From contig JARKIP010000005.1 of NCBI GenBank assembly GCA_029990175.1, forward strand, positions 51,821,001 to 51,885,000: a stretch of 64,000 bases of DNA. Direction: 5' to 3'. How positions within the stretch are numbered: the first letter of the stretch is position 1; each line of letters begins with the position of its first letter. Of the stretch, positions 10,887 through 22,752 are shown piece after piece. Both the position numbers and the translations under genes were made by a program. The notes below the pieces were generated by a model. That model was given only the letters and a program-made list of their open reading frames with translations. It did not search any database and had not been told where the DNA came from. This DNA comes from Petunia secreta (Eukaryota > Streptophyta > Magnoliopsida > Solanales > Solanaceae).

Positions 10887-12270
10887 ATGGTGAGAACGTG
10901 CGCGAATGTTCGGCGAGAGCCGGAGGAGCTAGTGGTCGCCCCTATGCCTGCTGCTCCGCGAGGTCGCGGTAGAGGTCGTGGTCGAGGCAGAGGTAGAGTT
11001 GCCCAGGCCGCGAGGATGGTGGATCGTGTTGATCCTGCTGCAGAGGTTCCGGTAGTGCCAGCTTTTTCCAGGCAGGGGGAGATGGGCTTATTCGTTCCCC
11101 CCGCACTTCATGACGCTTTTATGAGATTCTTGGCGACGCAGATGCCCAGGGACCTCCTATTCCTCAGGCTGCTGTGGATGCTCCTATTCCTCAGGCTGCT
11201 GTAGATGCTCCTATCCCTTAGGCAGCTTCTCAGGCTGCAGTAGATATTGGTTCTCAGGTTCAGGAAGCCCCCATTCCAGCTCCACAGGTAGCCCCAGCAG
11301 TTCATGTTCCAGGTGGTCATGTTCCAGAGGTAGCGGGTGTTATACCTCCAGTTGTTCAGGATGGTCAGCCAGTCCAGGCAGCAGGTCAAGTTGATGATCT
11401 GGCAAGTTTGCATTATTTTACCCGACTTAGTCCTTCGAAGTTCTCTGTTCAGAAATCAGATAAGCTTAAGCCTCGTGAGTTTCTTGATCAATCTTGGCGT
11501 ATCTTAGAGGCCCTTGGATATCTTGAGCAGTATGGAGCTGATTATACTGCTTTCCAGCTTGAGGGTCCAGCTTTAGCTTGGTGGACCGCACTCCGATCAG
11601 CTAGGCAGGGCTTACCTAAGCTGACCTGGAGTGAGTTCTCTCATCGATTCATGGAGAATTTTTTCCCTCGCAGTCAGCAGGATGAGAAGAGGAGACAGTT
11701 TGAGAGGATTGGACAGGGTAACCTGTTAGTCGCGGAGTACGAGCTTTTATTTTCAAAGATGTCCAGCTATGCTCCAGATTTTGTGCAGGAGCCCTCTGAG
11801 AGGGTCAGACGTTTTATTGATGGGCTTTCTCCTTATTTGCGGTCCCAGATGGCTCGTGAGATTGAGGCTGGTACTATATTTGATGTCGCTGTTGATATTG
11901 CCAGGAGGTATGAGGCCTATCATAGATTGGAGATGGAGGAGTTAGAGCGGGAGAGTAACAGATCTCGTGGTCCAGGGCATTCTAGTACCTCGTATGGAGG
12001 TAGGAGTTATCAGCAGCCGAGTAGGCCTCCTGTCAGACCAGCTAAGTTTCCAGCGCGTGGTTCTCAGAACGCGCCTACTTCTTCTCAGGGTCAGTTTTGG
12101 TTTTGCCCGCGAGATCAGTCTCAGTTTGATTAGCATAGATTTGCTCCAGGGTGCTTTATCTATCAGGATGCAGGGCATCATAAGAAGGATTGTCCTTATC
12201 TCCTTCAGCAGGGTAGTAGCCGCCCTTTCCCTTGCCTTCTAGCGCCTAAGCAGCATCAGCCTTAGGGTGC
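10887..12270 (+). pseudogene. gag of the plus-strand Tekay-like element
   Basis: The ATG at 10887 opens a protein with an RGRGRGRGR basic tract. The frame is lost near 11150 inside a short PQAAVDAPI-coding repeat and recovered from about 11408. The gag core follows (FLDQSWRILEALGY, then WWTALRSARQGLP and EFSHRFMENFFP). In-frame TAG codons at about 11218, 12131 and 12263 sit where relatives have CAG. The zinc knuckle near 12150-12195 has Tyr in place of its second Cys (CFIYQDAGHHKKDC). The knuckle is therefore probably nonfunctional. Confidence 0.87.
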
Positions 12271-12379
12271 CCCTCCAGGGCCTCAGCCAGCTAGAGGTGC
12301 ACCACCACCCGGTAGAGGTCGCGGACGTGGTCCTAGTGGTCCCTCTAGAGGTGGTCGTCCGGGTAGCGGCTCAGCTCAG

Positions 12380-15300
12380 CCGCAGAGACAGCTATATGTA
12401 CTGCTGGCCAGGCAGGATGTCGAGGCATCCCTAGCTGTTGTTACAGGTATTTTATCTGTTTGTGGTGGAGATGCATATTCTTTGGTGGATCCGGGGTCTA
12501 TATATTCATATGTATCTCCTTATTTTGCTTCGGATTTTCATGTTGATTATATGTGTCTTCGTGATCCATTCTGTGTTTCTACTGCTATCGGAGACATTAT
12601 CATTGTGAATCGAGTTTATCCAGCTTGTACCATATCTTTTGGGGGTCGTGAGACACTAGTAGATCTTCTAATCCTAGATATGGTTGATTTTGATGTCATT
12701 ATTGGCGTGGATTGGTTGGCGTCGTGTCATGCCACGTTAGATTGTCATGCCAAGTCTCTTCAGTTGTTTATTCCTTGTTCAGCACCAGTGGTGTGGCAGG
12801 GTTCTTATTTGCCACCCAGGGGGCATGTTATTTCTTTCCTGAAGGCAAAACGGATGATGGATAAAGGGTGTTTAGCGTATCTTGCCATGGTTCGAGATAC
12901 CACTGTGGAGATTCCATCTCTTGATTCTATTCCTGTCGTTAGGGCGTTCCCTGATGTGTTTCCAGATGATTTGCCAGGACTTCCTCCTGATCGAGAGATC
13001 GAGTTTGGCATTGATATAGTGCCAGGGACTCAGGCTATTTCTATCCCTCCTTATCGCATGGCCCCATCAGAGTTGAAGGAGCTGAAGGAGCAGTTGCAAG
13101 ATTTGCTTGATAAGGGGTTCATTAGGCCGAGTATTTCTCTGGGGGGGTGCTCCTGTTCTATTCGTGAAAAAGAAAGATGGGACTATGCGGATGTGTATTG
13201 ATCATCGTTAGCTAAATAAGGTCACCATCAAGAATAAGTATCCCTTGCCTCGCATTGATGATTTGTTTGATCAGTTGCAAGGTGCCAAATTCTTTTCTAA
13301 GATCGATCTGCGATCTGGTTATCATCAGCTAAAGATTTGCTTGTCAGATATCTCGAAGTCTGCTTTTAGGACTCGTTACGGCCATTATGAGTTCCTAGTT
13401 ATGTCTTTTGGGCTGACTAATGCCCTTGCAGCCTTTATGGATCTCATGAACCGGGTGTTTAAGCCATTCCTTGATTCCTTTATCATTGTCTTCATTAATG
13501 ATATTCTTATTTTTTCTTGTAGCCGCGAGGAGCGTGATTATCATCTGAGGGTGGTTCTTCAGACCCTCCGTGATCGTAAGTTGTATGCCAAGTTCTCGAA
13601 ATGTGAGTTTTGGCTTGATTCTGTGGCATTTTTAGGTCACGTGGTATCTAGTGAGGGTATCAAGGTTAATCCGAAGAAGATTGAAGCAGTGCAGAAATGG
13701 CCTCGTCCTACCACTCCGACAGAGATTCACAGCTTCCTTGGGTTGGCAGGTTATTATTGGAGGTTTGTGGAGAAGTTCTCTAATATTGTAGCTCCCCTGA
13801 CTCGCATAACGCAGAAGGCAGTTCAGTTTCGATGGTCCGGTGAGTGTGAGGCAAGCTTCCAAAAGCTTTAGGCCTTGTTGACTTCAGCTCCAGTGTTATC
13901 CCTTCCTTCGGGCACCGATGGATTTGTAGTCTATTGTGATGCATCTCGTGTGGGCCTTGGTTGTGTTCTTATGCAGCACGGGAAGGTAATTGCTTATGCT
14001 TCCAGACAGTTGAAGCCGAATGAGAAGAATTATCCGACTCACGATTTAGAATTGGCAGCTGTGGTCTTTGCTTTAAAGATATGGAAGCATTATCTTTATG
14101 GCAAGACTTGTGAGGTGTATACAGATCATAAGAGTCTGTAGTATCTTCTCTCTCAGAAAGATCTTAACGACCGACAGCGGAGGTGGCTTGAATTAATTAA
14201 AGATTATGATCTCACTATCCGCTATCATCCTGGGAATGCGAACGTGGTAGCAAATGCTTTGAGCAGGAAGTCCATGGGCAGCATGTCTTTTCTTTATGCT
14301 GATATGAGACCATTGGCCCGAGAATTGCAATCCCTTGGCGACTCTGGCGTGAGTTTTCTTCTCCCAGACTCCAATCGAGTCTTAGCGTGTATTGCAGCTC
14401 AGTCTTCCTTAGTTAGTTAGATTAAAGGAAGAAAGTTCGAGGATCCTCATCTGCAGGAGTTGCGTGGTCATGTCCTAAGTGGAGGAGTTCCCTCATTCGA
14501 GCTTGATTCAGATGGAATTCTTCGGTTTAATGGTTGACTCTGTGTTCCTGATGTTGGAGATTTGAGGTAGTTAGTGCTCGGTGAAGCTCATAGCTCGCGT
14601 TATTCCATTCATCCTGGCATTACAAAAATGTATCAGGACCTCCGAGAGCTATACTGGTGGAAGGGGATGAAGAGAGATGTATTTGATTATGTATCTCATT
14701 GCTTGAACTGTCAGCTGGTTAAGTTCGAGCACCGGAGACCAGCAGGGTTAGCTCAGGCATTGCCCATTCCCGAGTGGAAGTGGGAGCATATCACGATGGA
14801 TTTTATAGTTGGTCTGCCAAAGACCCTGCGGCGCCACGATTCAGTCTGGGTCATTGTTGATAGACTGACTAAATCATCTCATTTTATCCCTGTAAAGACT
14901 ACTGATTCAGCTCAGAGACTGGCTCGGATTTTTATTGAGCAGGTTGTTAGGCTACATGGTACTCTTGTATCTATTATCTCAGATCGTGGTTCCCAGTTTA
15001 CCTCTCAGTTATGGCAGTTTTTTCAGAGGGAGTTGGGGATCCAGGTGCAGCTTAGCACAGCATTCCATCCTCAGACTGACGGTCAGTCCGAGCGGGTGAT
15101 TCAAATTCTGGAGGACATGTTGAGAGCTTGTGCACTTGTCTTCGGAGGTTACTGGGATGATCATTTGGCATTAGCAGAGTTCTCTTATAATAATAGCTAA
15201 CAGTCTTCTATTCAGATGGCTCCATTTGAGGCCTTATATGGTCGTCGATGTCGTTTTCCTATTGGCTGGTTTGAGTCTCGAGATGTCGAGGTGATGAGTT

Positions 15301-15862
15301 CAGATATGGGTCGTCAGACTCTTGATGTTGTTCGTGTTATTCAGGATCGTTTACGGACCGCACAGAGCAGGCAGATTTCATATTCGAACCGGAGGAGCCG
15401 AGAGTTAGAGTTTGAGGTCGGGGACATGTTATTTCTGAAAGTGTCCCCGATGCGAGGTGTAAAGAAGTTTGGTAGGAAAGGAAAGCTTAGTCCCAGGTTC
15501 ATTGGCCCTTTCTGTATCGAGAAGCGTATTGGTAAGGTAGCTTATCGGCTCGACTTGCTAGCTTCTATGCCAGTTTGCCTCGTTTTCCATGTATCGATGC
15601 TCCGAAAATGTACCCGAGATCCTTCCGAAGTGATCGAATTAGACCCTGCTCAGCTAGATGTGAATCTAGCTTATGAGGAGTTCCAGTTGCTATAGTTGCG
15701 CGTGATGTCCGGAAACTTCGTTCGAAGCAGATTCCGATGGTTCGAGTGCGATGTAATAATCATCCTCATGAGCAGGACACTTGGGAGCTTGAGTTCAGTG
15801 TGCGTGAGAGGTATCCTTACCTCTTCGACGATTCAGGTTCGAACTTGATCTTTAAAGCCTAA
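12380..15862 (+). pseudogene. pol of the plus-strand Tekay-like element
   Basis: Domains in order: protease-like region (LVDPGSIYSY near 12485), RT (13000-13800), RNase H (13880-14275), integrase HHCC (14575-14730) and core (MDFIVGLP, then IISDRGSQF), an FHVSMLRK box near 15585, and a chromodomain-like tail to the stop at 15860-15862. RT reads FINDILIF near 13495 where FIDD is expected, so a catalytic Asp is lost. RNase H reads VVANALSRK where VVADALSRK is expected. TAG stops for CAG occur at about 13210, 13869, 14139 and 14418. Frameshifts occur near 13145 and 15690. It is dead as a protein but clear as a family member. Confidence 0.88.
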
Positions 15863-15988
15863 AAGTTCTAATCATTGTATATGATTTTAGTTTCGTAGTA
15901 AATATCATTGAAAATTTGTGTAAGCATTCTTATTAGAGGTGTGAAATCTATTTTAGACTCTTGCTCGTTCGAGGACAAACGAGAGTCT

Positions 15989-16001
15989 AAGTGGAGGAGA
16001 A
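15989..16001 (+). other. polypurine tract of the plus-strand Tekay-like element
   Basis: AAGTGGAGGAGAA lies directly before the 3' LTR start TGAAACGACC. Confidence 0.88.
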
Positions 16002-17300
16002 TGAAACGACCTCGGTCAGTCGTTTCGAATGTTAGGACTCCGATTGGCGTGCTGATAATTATAAAATATTCGTAAGGTCCATTAGGACTTGTCTGTAAAA
16101 TTTGAGCTAAATCAGACCTCGTTGGGTAGGCATCGGAAGAAGGTTTCAGTTTTTATTGTCAATAAATATTAAAAAGAGATTTTTGAGCTCGGTTTGGGCG
16201 AATGAGCTCCGATTCGAAATCCGAAAGTGCCGTTAGGTTCGTATGATTATTTGTGACTTTTGTGATTTTTCGAAAGTGAATTTCGATGTTGTTCGGCTAG
16301 TTCCACAAAAATGCAGAAAGTTAAATAATTTAACCTTTTTCCTTTAAATTCGCATCCTGAGTTTCGGGAGTCCGATTTGAGATCCGTCTTTGCGAGTATG
16401 TTACATATATTTTGTATAACTTACTTGAAAAATTTGGGATCATTTCGACTTCTCTAGGGTTCCATTTTAATTTTAATCGTCGTAGCGAAATTATTAGAAA
16501 AGAAAATTAAAAACTAAATCACATGTCGGTTATGCTATGGGATTTAATCCCTTAGCATCAGTAATACCTAGAGAAGCAGAAATGTTCAAATATACACAGA
16601 GAAAGGAAAAATTAGAAAAGAGAGGAAAAAAGGGAAAAAGGAGTGGAAAAATAGTGGAATTTCTACCCCCGAATCTTCAGGTTATGATGTTAACTCATTA
16701 TCTTAGCTTATTACGTGTGTAGATTTTCTGTACATGACTACTGTTCTGCTTATAAGTGCATCGCTTAATTGTTGATTGTTGTCTGGTTCCGTTTCCCTTA
16801 CTAGCGTATCTATTTTTCGAGGTTGCTAGTTTGTTCACACTTATTGAGTCCTCATGACTCACCCCCTATTTGTCCTTGTGTTTTCTTTTCGTTCGGCAGA
16901 TTCTGCACCAGGACCCAGCCAGTCACGCCGTGATTGAGGAGTAGTACGTTCTCAGCTGTCTACGGTGAGCTATCCTGTTCATTACGGCCACCAACTTCAG
17001 ATATTACAATTTTCCTTACTTTTGCTCCCTTCGGGAGATGGGTATATCTTTTGGCTTCTTAGATGTCTGATCTGGAAACCTTTAAAATTGTGTATTCTGG
17101 GTAGTTAGTTGTATTATTCAGACAGCTTGTATGTTTGTCTATCCTTAAGAGTTATCTTTTGTTATTAAAAATTTGGTTCATTTACACTTCAATGTAATTC
17201 TTCGCAATTTATATCGATTCTATCAATAGGGTTCGCCCGACAGGTTTAGGGGAGGTGGTCGGGTGCCCGTACGGCCTAACCGAGAATTCGGGTCGTGTCA
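16002..17300 (+). repeat. 3' LTR of the plus-strand Tekay-like element, internally deleted (1299 bp)
   Basis: Its ends match the 5' LTR ends, but sequence corresponding to about 9165-10115 is missing. The junction near 16717-16722 falls in GTGTGTAG, and the two deletion borders in the intact LTR share a short GTGT match. The deletion removes the whole GCAGGAGTATTCC array. Confidence 0.92.
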
Positions 17301-17305
17301 TACCT
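17301..17305. repeat. Target site duplication TACCT, right copy
   Basis: This is the partner of 8444-8448. Confidence 0.9.
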
Positions 17306-17650
17306 TGTCACTACACACTATAGAAGATTTGATGCAAGCTATATTATTTTTACAAATGCACTATGGAACACCTCAGTTGATGTTAGTGTTGTTCTGCAAG
17401 CTCCTTGTAGGAATGTAGTTACTCATATCCTAATGTATGTCAAAGGTTCATCTGAACAGGGTCTATCATATAGATAAGGATCATGCAAATACTACTGGAT
17501 AGTATGATGCAGACCAGGAATGCTCTTTAGACCGAAACATCTACTTCAGGGTATTTTCTTTGAATTGGAAATATTATGACTTGAAAAAGTGAAAGTAAAA
17601 GAGACATGTAGTTGGACCATGAGCTGAGGTAGAATACCAATAACAAAGTT
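17306..17650 (+). pseudogene. Remnant of Ty1/copia RT and RNase H
   Basis: The translated text NVVTHILMYVKGSSEQGLSYR (about 17410-17477) resembles the copia segment before RNase H. It is followed by a degraded YDAD...CSLDR...KK pattern of the RNase H start (about 17500-17595). It is far more diverged than the two SIRE-like copia elements here and looks like a different copia clade. It lies in the space where the pol of the old Tekay-like element would be expected. Confidence 0.55.
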
Positions 17651-17839
17651 GATTGTATGTGCCCTTATAATGCTAAAGTAACTTCTCAAAGAGTTGAGGT
17701 GTGAAGGAGATATGCCAATGATGGATGGACGATAAACTGCAGTAGACCTTTAACTCTAAATTTTCATGAAGTATAACAGCGTCAGTATGAGGATCCAGTT
17801 CTAGTTGAATACAGACAGATAGCCAGAGGAAAATCGGAG

Positions 17840-18100
17840 TCAGCATACAGGGTTACTACTGACGGTGTTCTCATGTATAAAGATAGACTTTGTGTTCCTG
17901 ATGTTGCAGATTTACGTGGACAGATTATGATAGAGGCACATTATTCCAAATACACTGTTCATCCAGGTTCGACTAAGATGTACTATGATCTTAAGCAGAT
18001 TTATTGGTGGGACGGAATGAAGTGTGACATAGTAGAATTTGTGGCTCAGTGTTCTAATTGCCAGCAACTTAAAGTCGTGTCATCTTTCCAGACTTTATAC
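17840..18100 (+). pseudogene. Fragment of Ty3/gypsy integrase zinc-binding domain
   Basis: An open stretch at 17873-18090 reads LCVPDVADLR, then HPGSTKMYYDLKQIYWW, then CSNCQQLK, the usual HHCC integrase head of plant gypsy elements. It is on the plus strand, opposite to the element surrounding it, so it is a separate insertion or rearranged piece. No integrase core follows. Confidence 0.72.
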
Positions 18101-18169
18101 TTTCAGCAGATAGGTACGTATATGATCAGGTTGTCAGCTTATCTCTACGATTAATAGATTACTAGTGGG

Positions 18170-18260
18170 TTTAGCAATGATCGACACTCATTGTAGGTTT
18201 CTGTTGTGGCCCTAGGTTGGGTCGTGACAAAGTAGTATCAACGCCTTTGAGATTTAGTAT
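18170..18260 (+). repeat. Remnant LTR end with decayed primer site
   Basis: GGGTCGTGACA (about 18219-18229) is followed by AAGTAGTATCAACGCC, a weak match to TGGTATCAGAGC. The pattern is that of a gypsy LTR 3' end plus primer site on the plus strand. It may belong with the integrase fragment just upstream or to another lost element. Confidence 0.5.
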
Positions 18261-19289
18261 TACCATTCAGTATTTGGAGGAAGACTCCTCCACTTAAAGC
18301 ACATACTCATGCAACTATTTGAATAGGAATCCCTGCACAGTCTGCTGGACTAAAGAAGATTTAGCTAAGAGCTGAACGTAGGCAGACCTAAGCTATCAAC
18401 TACCCTTTCGAGTTGTCAAACAGCTGCAACTCTCGAGTCACAACTCCATACATTTTCTATAAGCACCACCGCCTGATGGATCAAATCAAAGGTCAAATGA
18501 CGCCTCTCATTACCCTAGTAGCCTTGAAAAATGACAATTTGCTTACCTGGCTACCTTGGCACGCACTCTGGCTCAAAGCAGGGAACATCACAATAGGTTA
18601 CTGACCACCTAAGCTCACTAGTGCCGAATAAAGAAGAGATGGCAGTGGACTGAGGATAGAAATAATTAGAGCTTTAGGAAGCTCTTCTTCTTATTTATTT
18701 GGCTACCAGAGCTAGACTACTTACGAGTCAGGCTAACTGAAGAATCGCAATTGATGAAATAGACATTAAATAAGCTTTATGGAACAACTTCTATGTCAAT
18801 TTACCAGAAAACCCTTTTATAACCCAGATAATCTCATATGATAAGATGACTTTACTAGCGTTTTGAACCAAGATGGGATACGTAGATCGAATATTACTTA
18901 CAAACCACTTTACACCGGAAGAAACAATGACACTTTCTGATGGTGACGAATAAGAATCACATCATCCTACCGACACTGAGTTCCAAAGAGAGATAGACTG
19001 ACTTGACATTACAACAGAATGAGGCACAACAAGATGCCAAGCAAACAATACCGATACTCACTCACAAATCTCTCACATTTAAACCAGATAATCTAGTAGG
19101 GTCATCATAAATGCCAGGAATAAATCATATCAGAAGCTCACCCCTCTACTGCAACTGATTCTTAATAGAAAAGACATCCAAGGAAACTATCGAAACATTA
19201 TAAGACACGCCATTTCCAGATTGATCGAAAGAACCAAATCTTACTGACATTTAAGAGAAGAAGAAATCTCAAGGTCTACTATATCGGAT
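18261..19289. other. Unassigned sequence inside Nest 1
   Basis: I see no coding motif, repeat or LTR boundary that I can defend here. Short ORFs have no recognisable domains. Given its position it is probably decayed internal sequence of the old Tekay-like element or of fragments inserted in it. Confidence 0.4.
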
Positions 19290-20720
19290 ACCTCAACATC
19301 CCGCCCGACAAGCAGCTCATAGAACTGCCTCTGCAGCTGAGCTGAGCCACTATCCTGACAATCACTTTCTGAAGAACCACTGCCACCACACTCTCAACCT
19401 CTACTGGATAGTGGCATTTCTTTTGGTGATTGATATCTAAATGAAATCCTCTGCGACTGCGCAGATGCCTGATAACGAGAGAAAAGACGATTGCCTACTT
19501 GCCGGACTAAGGGTGAACTCCACCAAAAATGACAGGCTCACGATAATGATAACACCTTTTCAGTGAAAATGGAAGTTGGAAAGATTGTTGATAGCTGTAA
19601 AGAAAAGACTGAATCTGGTCTTGACGAGCTACTGGTGCACTCTAAAAATCACGTAACACAAGCTGAGATAACCTGGAAGGTGACCTCCCAAAATAATCAA
19701 AACTCTTACCTCCAAATGAGGTACCATGGTTACTCACTAGGGCCACGGGATCTCTTGCTCTCCCGCTCTAACTCTTCCCCCTCTAACCGATGATATGCCT
19801 AATACCTTTGAGCAATACACAACGACGTAAAATGAAGTCCCAACCTCAATTTTTCGAGCCATATGGGATATCAAGAAAGGAGAAAGGTCATCAATAAATC
19901 TTTGAATCTCTCGAAAGGCTCATGGACTAGTTCTAATGCATATTCAGCCATTCTATAGAATTCAATCTCATATTCTGAAACACTAACAGGCTAACCGATA
20001 GGCTACCCTGTCCAATCCACTCAAACTAGCAACACTTTTCATCTCGTTCGCTACTCGAAAGGAACTTTTCCACGAATCTAGAAGAAAAACCGAACCAAGT
20101 TAGCTAATAAGAGAGTGACCCACCAATTCAAGGCTGGACCCTGAAACTGGAAAGCAGAACAATCAACACCATACTCCTTGATATAATCAAGAGCCTGAAG
20201 GATACGCTGATATCCTTTTATTTAAAAAAAAAAAAACTTGCACAGGGATTATTTGATGCATGGCCTAAGAACATCAGAAGGTTCAATTGAGTAGAATAAT
20301 GCAGCCTCTTCAGACGCTCGGACCGAGCCATTACTTAGGTTAGTTAACCAGCCAGAATAACTAGAGGCACAACACATGCTGCCTCTGGAACATAATTTTC
20401 TGCAGCAATATTAAGAACTGGAATAGGAACTCTCTAAGTCCGAACATCTGCATACGCGGCGACCTGATAAGCTGCATAGTGAATAATAGATTTTTGCGGT
20501 ATCTTCGTCGCCAAGATTCTCGTAAAAGCATCGTAGAGAGCCAAGGGAACCACAAGGCCCTGCTCCCTTGCCCATCGCGAGATGGCACAGCTGGGACCTC
20601 CGTAACTAGATCGTCAGCACGATCAAACACTCTCGGGGCTTGAGTAGCTCTAGCCTCATGCTAGACTACTCCGTCTTGAACTCATACCGTTTGCTGATTT
20701 GTCGCACGAGGGTTCACAAT
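19290..20720 (-). pseudogene. gag remnant of the old Tekay-like element
   Basis: Read on the minus strand across several frames, pieces align with the gag at 10887-12270: a counterpart of the PAFSRQGEM-to-LATQ region near 20630-20500, SEYEIEFYRMAEYALE near 19990-19940, and an AYHRLE-then-EERESKRSRGP-type segment near 19790-19730. Frames shift repeatedly and stops are frequent. It shows the strand and identity of the element and cannot encode a protein. Confidence 0.65.
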
Positions 20721-20850
20721 TACCACGAAGGAATTAACAAAAATACTTCTGCATCCTAGAACGACGCACGATCAGAAAATACGGACGTCTACGTACCCAT
20801 CAGCGAGACTCTACTAGACACTGTCTTAGTCTGGATAGACTCTAAACCGG

Positions 20851-20862
20851 GCTTTGATACCA
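20851..20862 (-). other. Primer binding site of the old Tekay-like element
   Basis: On the minus strand TGGTATCAAAGC follows the LTR end, with one mismatch to the initiator-Met type TGGTATCAGAGC. It marks the LTR beginning at 20865 as the 5' LTR of a minus-strand element. Confidence 0.85.
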
Positions 20863-20864
20863 AC

Positions 20865-21501
20865 TGACACGACCCAAAATTCGGTTAGGCCGTGCGGGCA
20901 CCCGACATCCTTCCCCAGACCCATCGGGCAAACCCTTACTAATTAAACTAGGAAAATAAATATAACAATTCATAAATAAGGACAAGAATTAAAAGAAGCA
21001 CAGACATACTGATACCTGTAAGCTGTACAGAACAAATTACAGCTGACTGCCTAACATACTAGGTTTAGGGTTATCCAGACTAGACATCTAAGAGTAGAAA
21101 AGAAGACAGATACCTTCTGAAGGGAACAAAATACAACTGAAATAATAAACATAAAACTGGTGGCCATCTGGAATAAAAGCTGGCTCACCCTGACAGCTGA
21201 TGTCGTCTTCGCTCCATCACAACGTGGCGAACTCAATCCTGGAGTGAACCTGCCGAAACGAAATAGATAGACAAGAAACAAACAACAAACAAGGGTTAGT
21301 CAAAAGGACTCAATAAGTGGGGGCAGACTAGCTACCTCAAAGAATAGGATAGCTAGCCAGGGAGAAGAAACAGATAAACTAAATTCCTTTTATTACATTA
21401 TAAAAAGGCAGAGCTAGGTAATAACCGGAAACACGTATGAAACCATAAACTCAACCAGGAATACGAGCTAGAAACATATCAACAAATAAGCAATGCACGT
21501 A
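20865..21501 (-). repeat. 5' LTR of the old Tekay-like element, piece 1 of 3
   Basis: It begins TGACACGACCC (the LTR 3' end read on plus) and aligns, inverted, with the terminal part of the plus-strand Tekay LTR (about 10150-10691). From about 21262 it matches 5874 onward. It is interrupted at 21501 by the SIRE-like copia and resumes at 31224 in register. Confidence 0.9.
21497..21501. repeat. Target site duplication ACGTA, left copy
   Basis: ACGTA precedes the LTR at 21502 and recurs at 31219-31223 after the other LTR. Confidence 0.93.
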
Positions 21502-22295
21502 TGTTATTTCCCACGATTACACCACTTTACTGTTTTAAGGACCAGTTCCTTAAAATGTGTTCCTTTACTCTACGATGTGCGGAATTAAAACTGTAAGTAA
21601 TTGAACACCAGATATTAGCGTGGAAAAACCCCTAGACACGGGATCAAAAAACCACGACCTACTTCTCAAGTAGGATTTCAACTTCACTATGTAAAAAGAC
21701 CCACTTGGTTACAAGACTCACTCTTACTAACCTAGGACTGACTCTAATCCTTTAGTGATCTTTCTCACGATCAGTGAAGTTGTGTCAAGTCCACGACTTG
21801 AACCAGAAAGTTTACAACTCGATTTTTGCTTACTACAATTGAACTAAGACTCGAACTTTTACAAGATTCAATCTAAGGAACAGGTTCTCACTTAGTTCTA
21901 CTGTAGCTAACTGATTACACAAATAAGCTAATAATTCTTCTCAGCTTTTGCTCGATGCTCTCTGTATTTGTGCGTACTTCTACGGCTGATAGTCTCCATG
22001 ATTTATAGCTTCCAGCAGCCAAGAAGTCTTGATTCAAAGCTCCCTTGACTTTGAGTCCTAATTGGATTATTCCTTCTAGAATCCGAATCCTTTATCCCTT
22101 AGTTATGCAATCTTTTCGTATCTGATTAGGCCTGCATAATTACCAAGATACACGTCATTATTAGGATAAATAATAATATCTCAATTAAACGATTTTGCAT
22201 GAATTATTTATTCTGCTACAGTGATTCAAAGGAACAGGTCCTTTGAATCCGTTCCTCAGTCATCAGTCAAAACTCCAAGCTTATCCAAGCTAAAA
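21502..22295 (-). repeat. 3' LTR of the SIRE-like element (794 bp)
   Basis: It begins TGTTATTTCCCACG on the plus strand and ends GCTAAAA, where the partner LTR has GCTAACA. The A for C at the terminal CA is one of about 11 differences between the LTRs. Confidence 0.95.
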
Positions 22296-22310
22296 ATTTC
22301 CCCCTTTTTG
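22296..22310 (-). other. polypurine tract of the SIRE-like element
   Basis: On the minus strand CAAAAAGGGGGAAAT runs directly into the 3' LTR. Confidence 0.88.
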
Positions 22311-22752
22311 ATGATGACAAATTCATGCTCATAGCTTCATCTCTTTAATGTCCTGAAGTACCATTTCAGCTCAAAAAGACACTCAATCAGTGGAGAATTA
22401 ATTCATCATTAAGGAACAGATTTTCATTAGGGATAAAACCATGCAAAATCAAACTTACTCTTCCCCCTTTTGGCATCATTGAAAAGGTTGCATACAAAAT
22501 ATAACTCAAGTGTTAGAATTAATCAGCACATGGCCATTGAGGCAACTCAGAATGCAAACATAACTTAAATTAAAGCAACTGCAAACAATGATATTAACCA
22601 TCCAAGACAATTCATTAAATCAGTCATTGAAACTAGGGGATACACGCACATACTACAGAATTATCCAAAAATTAAAGAAGAAAAAGGCTAAGGCACTAAG
22701 CTAGGCTAGATCCCACTTGACATAAGATGGCTAAAGGCTAAGGCTAAGGTGG

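Larger units (their letters stand above)
8449..17300 (+). mobile_element. Ty3/gypsy Tekay-like retrotransposon, structurally complete, coding decayed
   Basis: It has two LTRs, an initiator-Met primer site, gag, pol ending in a chromodomain-like tail, a polypurine tract and a perfect 5-bp target duplication (TACCT). It lies inside the internal region of an older, oppositely oriented relative. The 5' LTR is 2243 bp and the 3' LTR 1299 bp, because the 3' copy has lost about 940 bp including the tandem array. LTR ends differ by roughly 3-5 percent where I compared them. Stops and active-site changes make it inactive. Confidence 0.94.

Noticed and set aside
20214..20236. The A-run near 20225 as a retrogene or LINE poly(A) tail
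   Set aside because: It lies in the middle of the decayed gag region with no element body or target duplication beside it.
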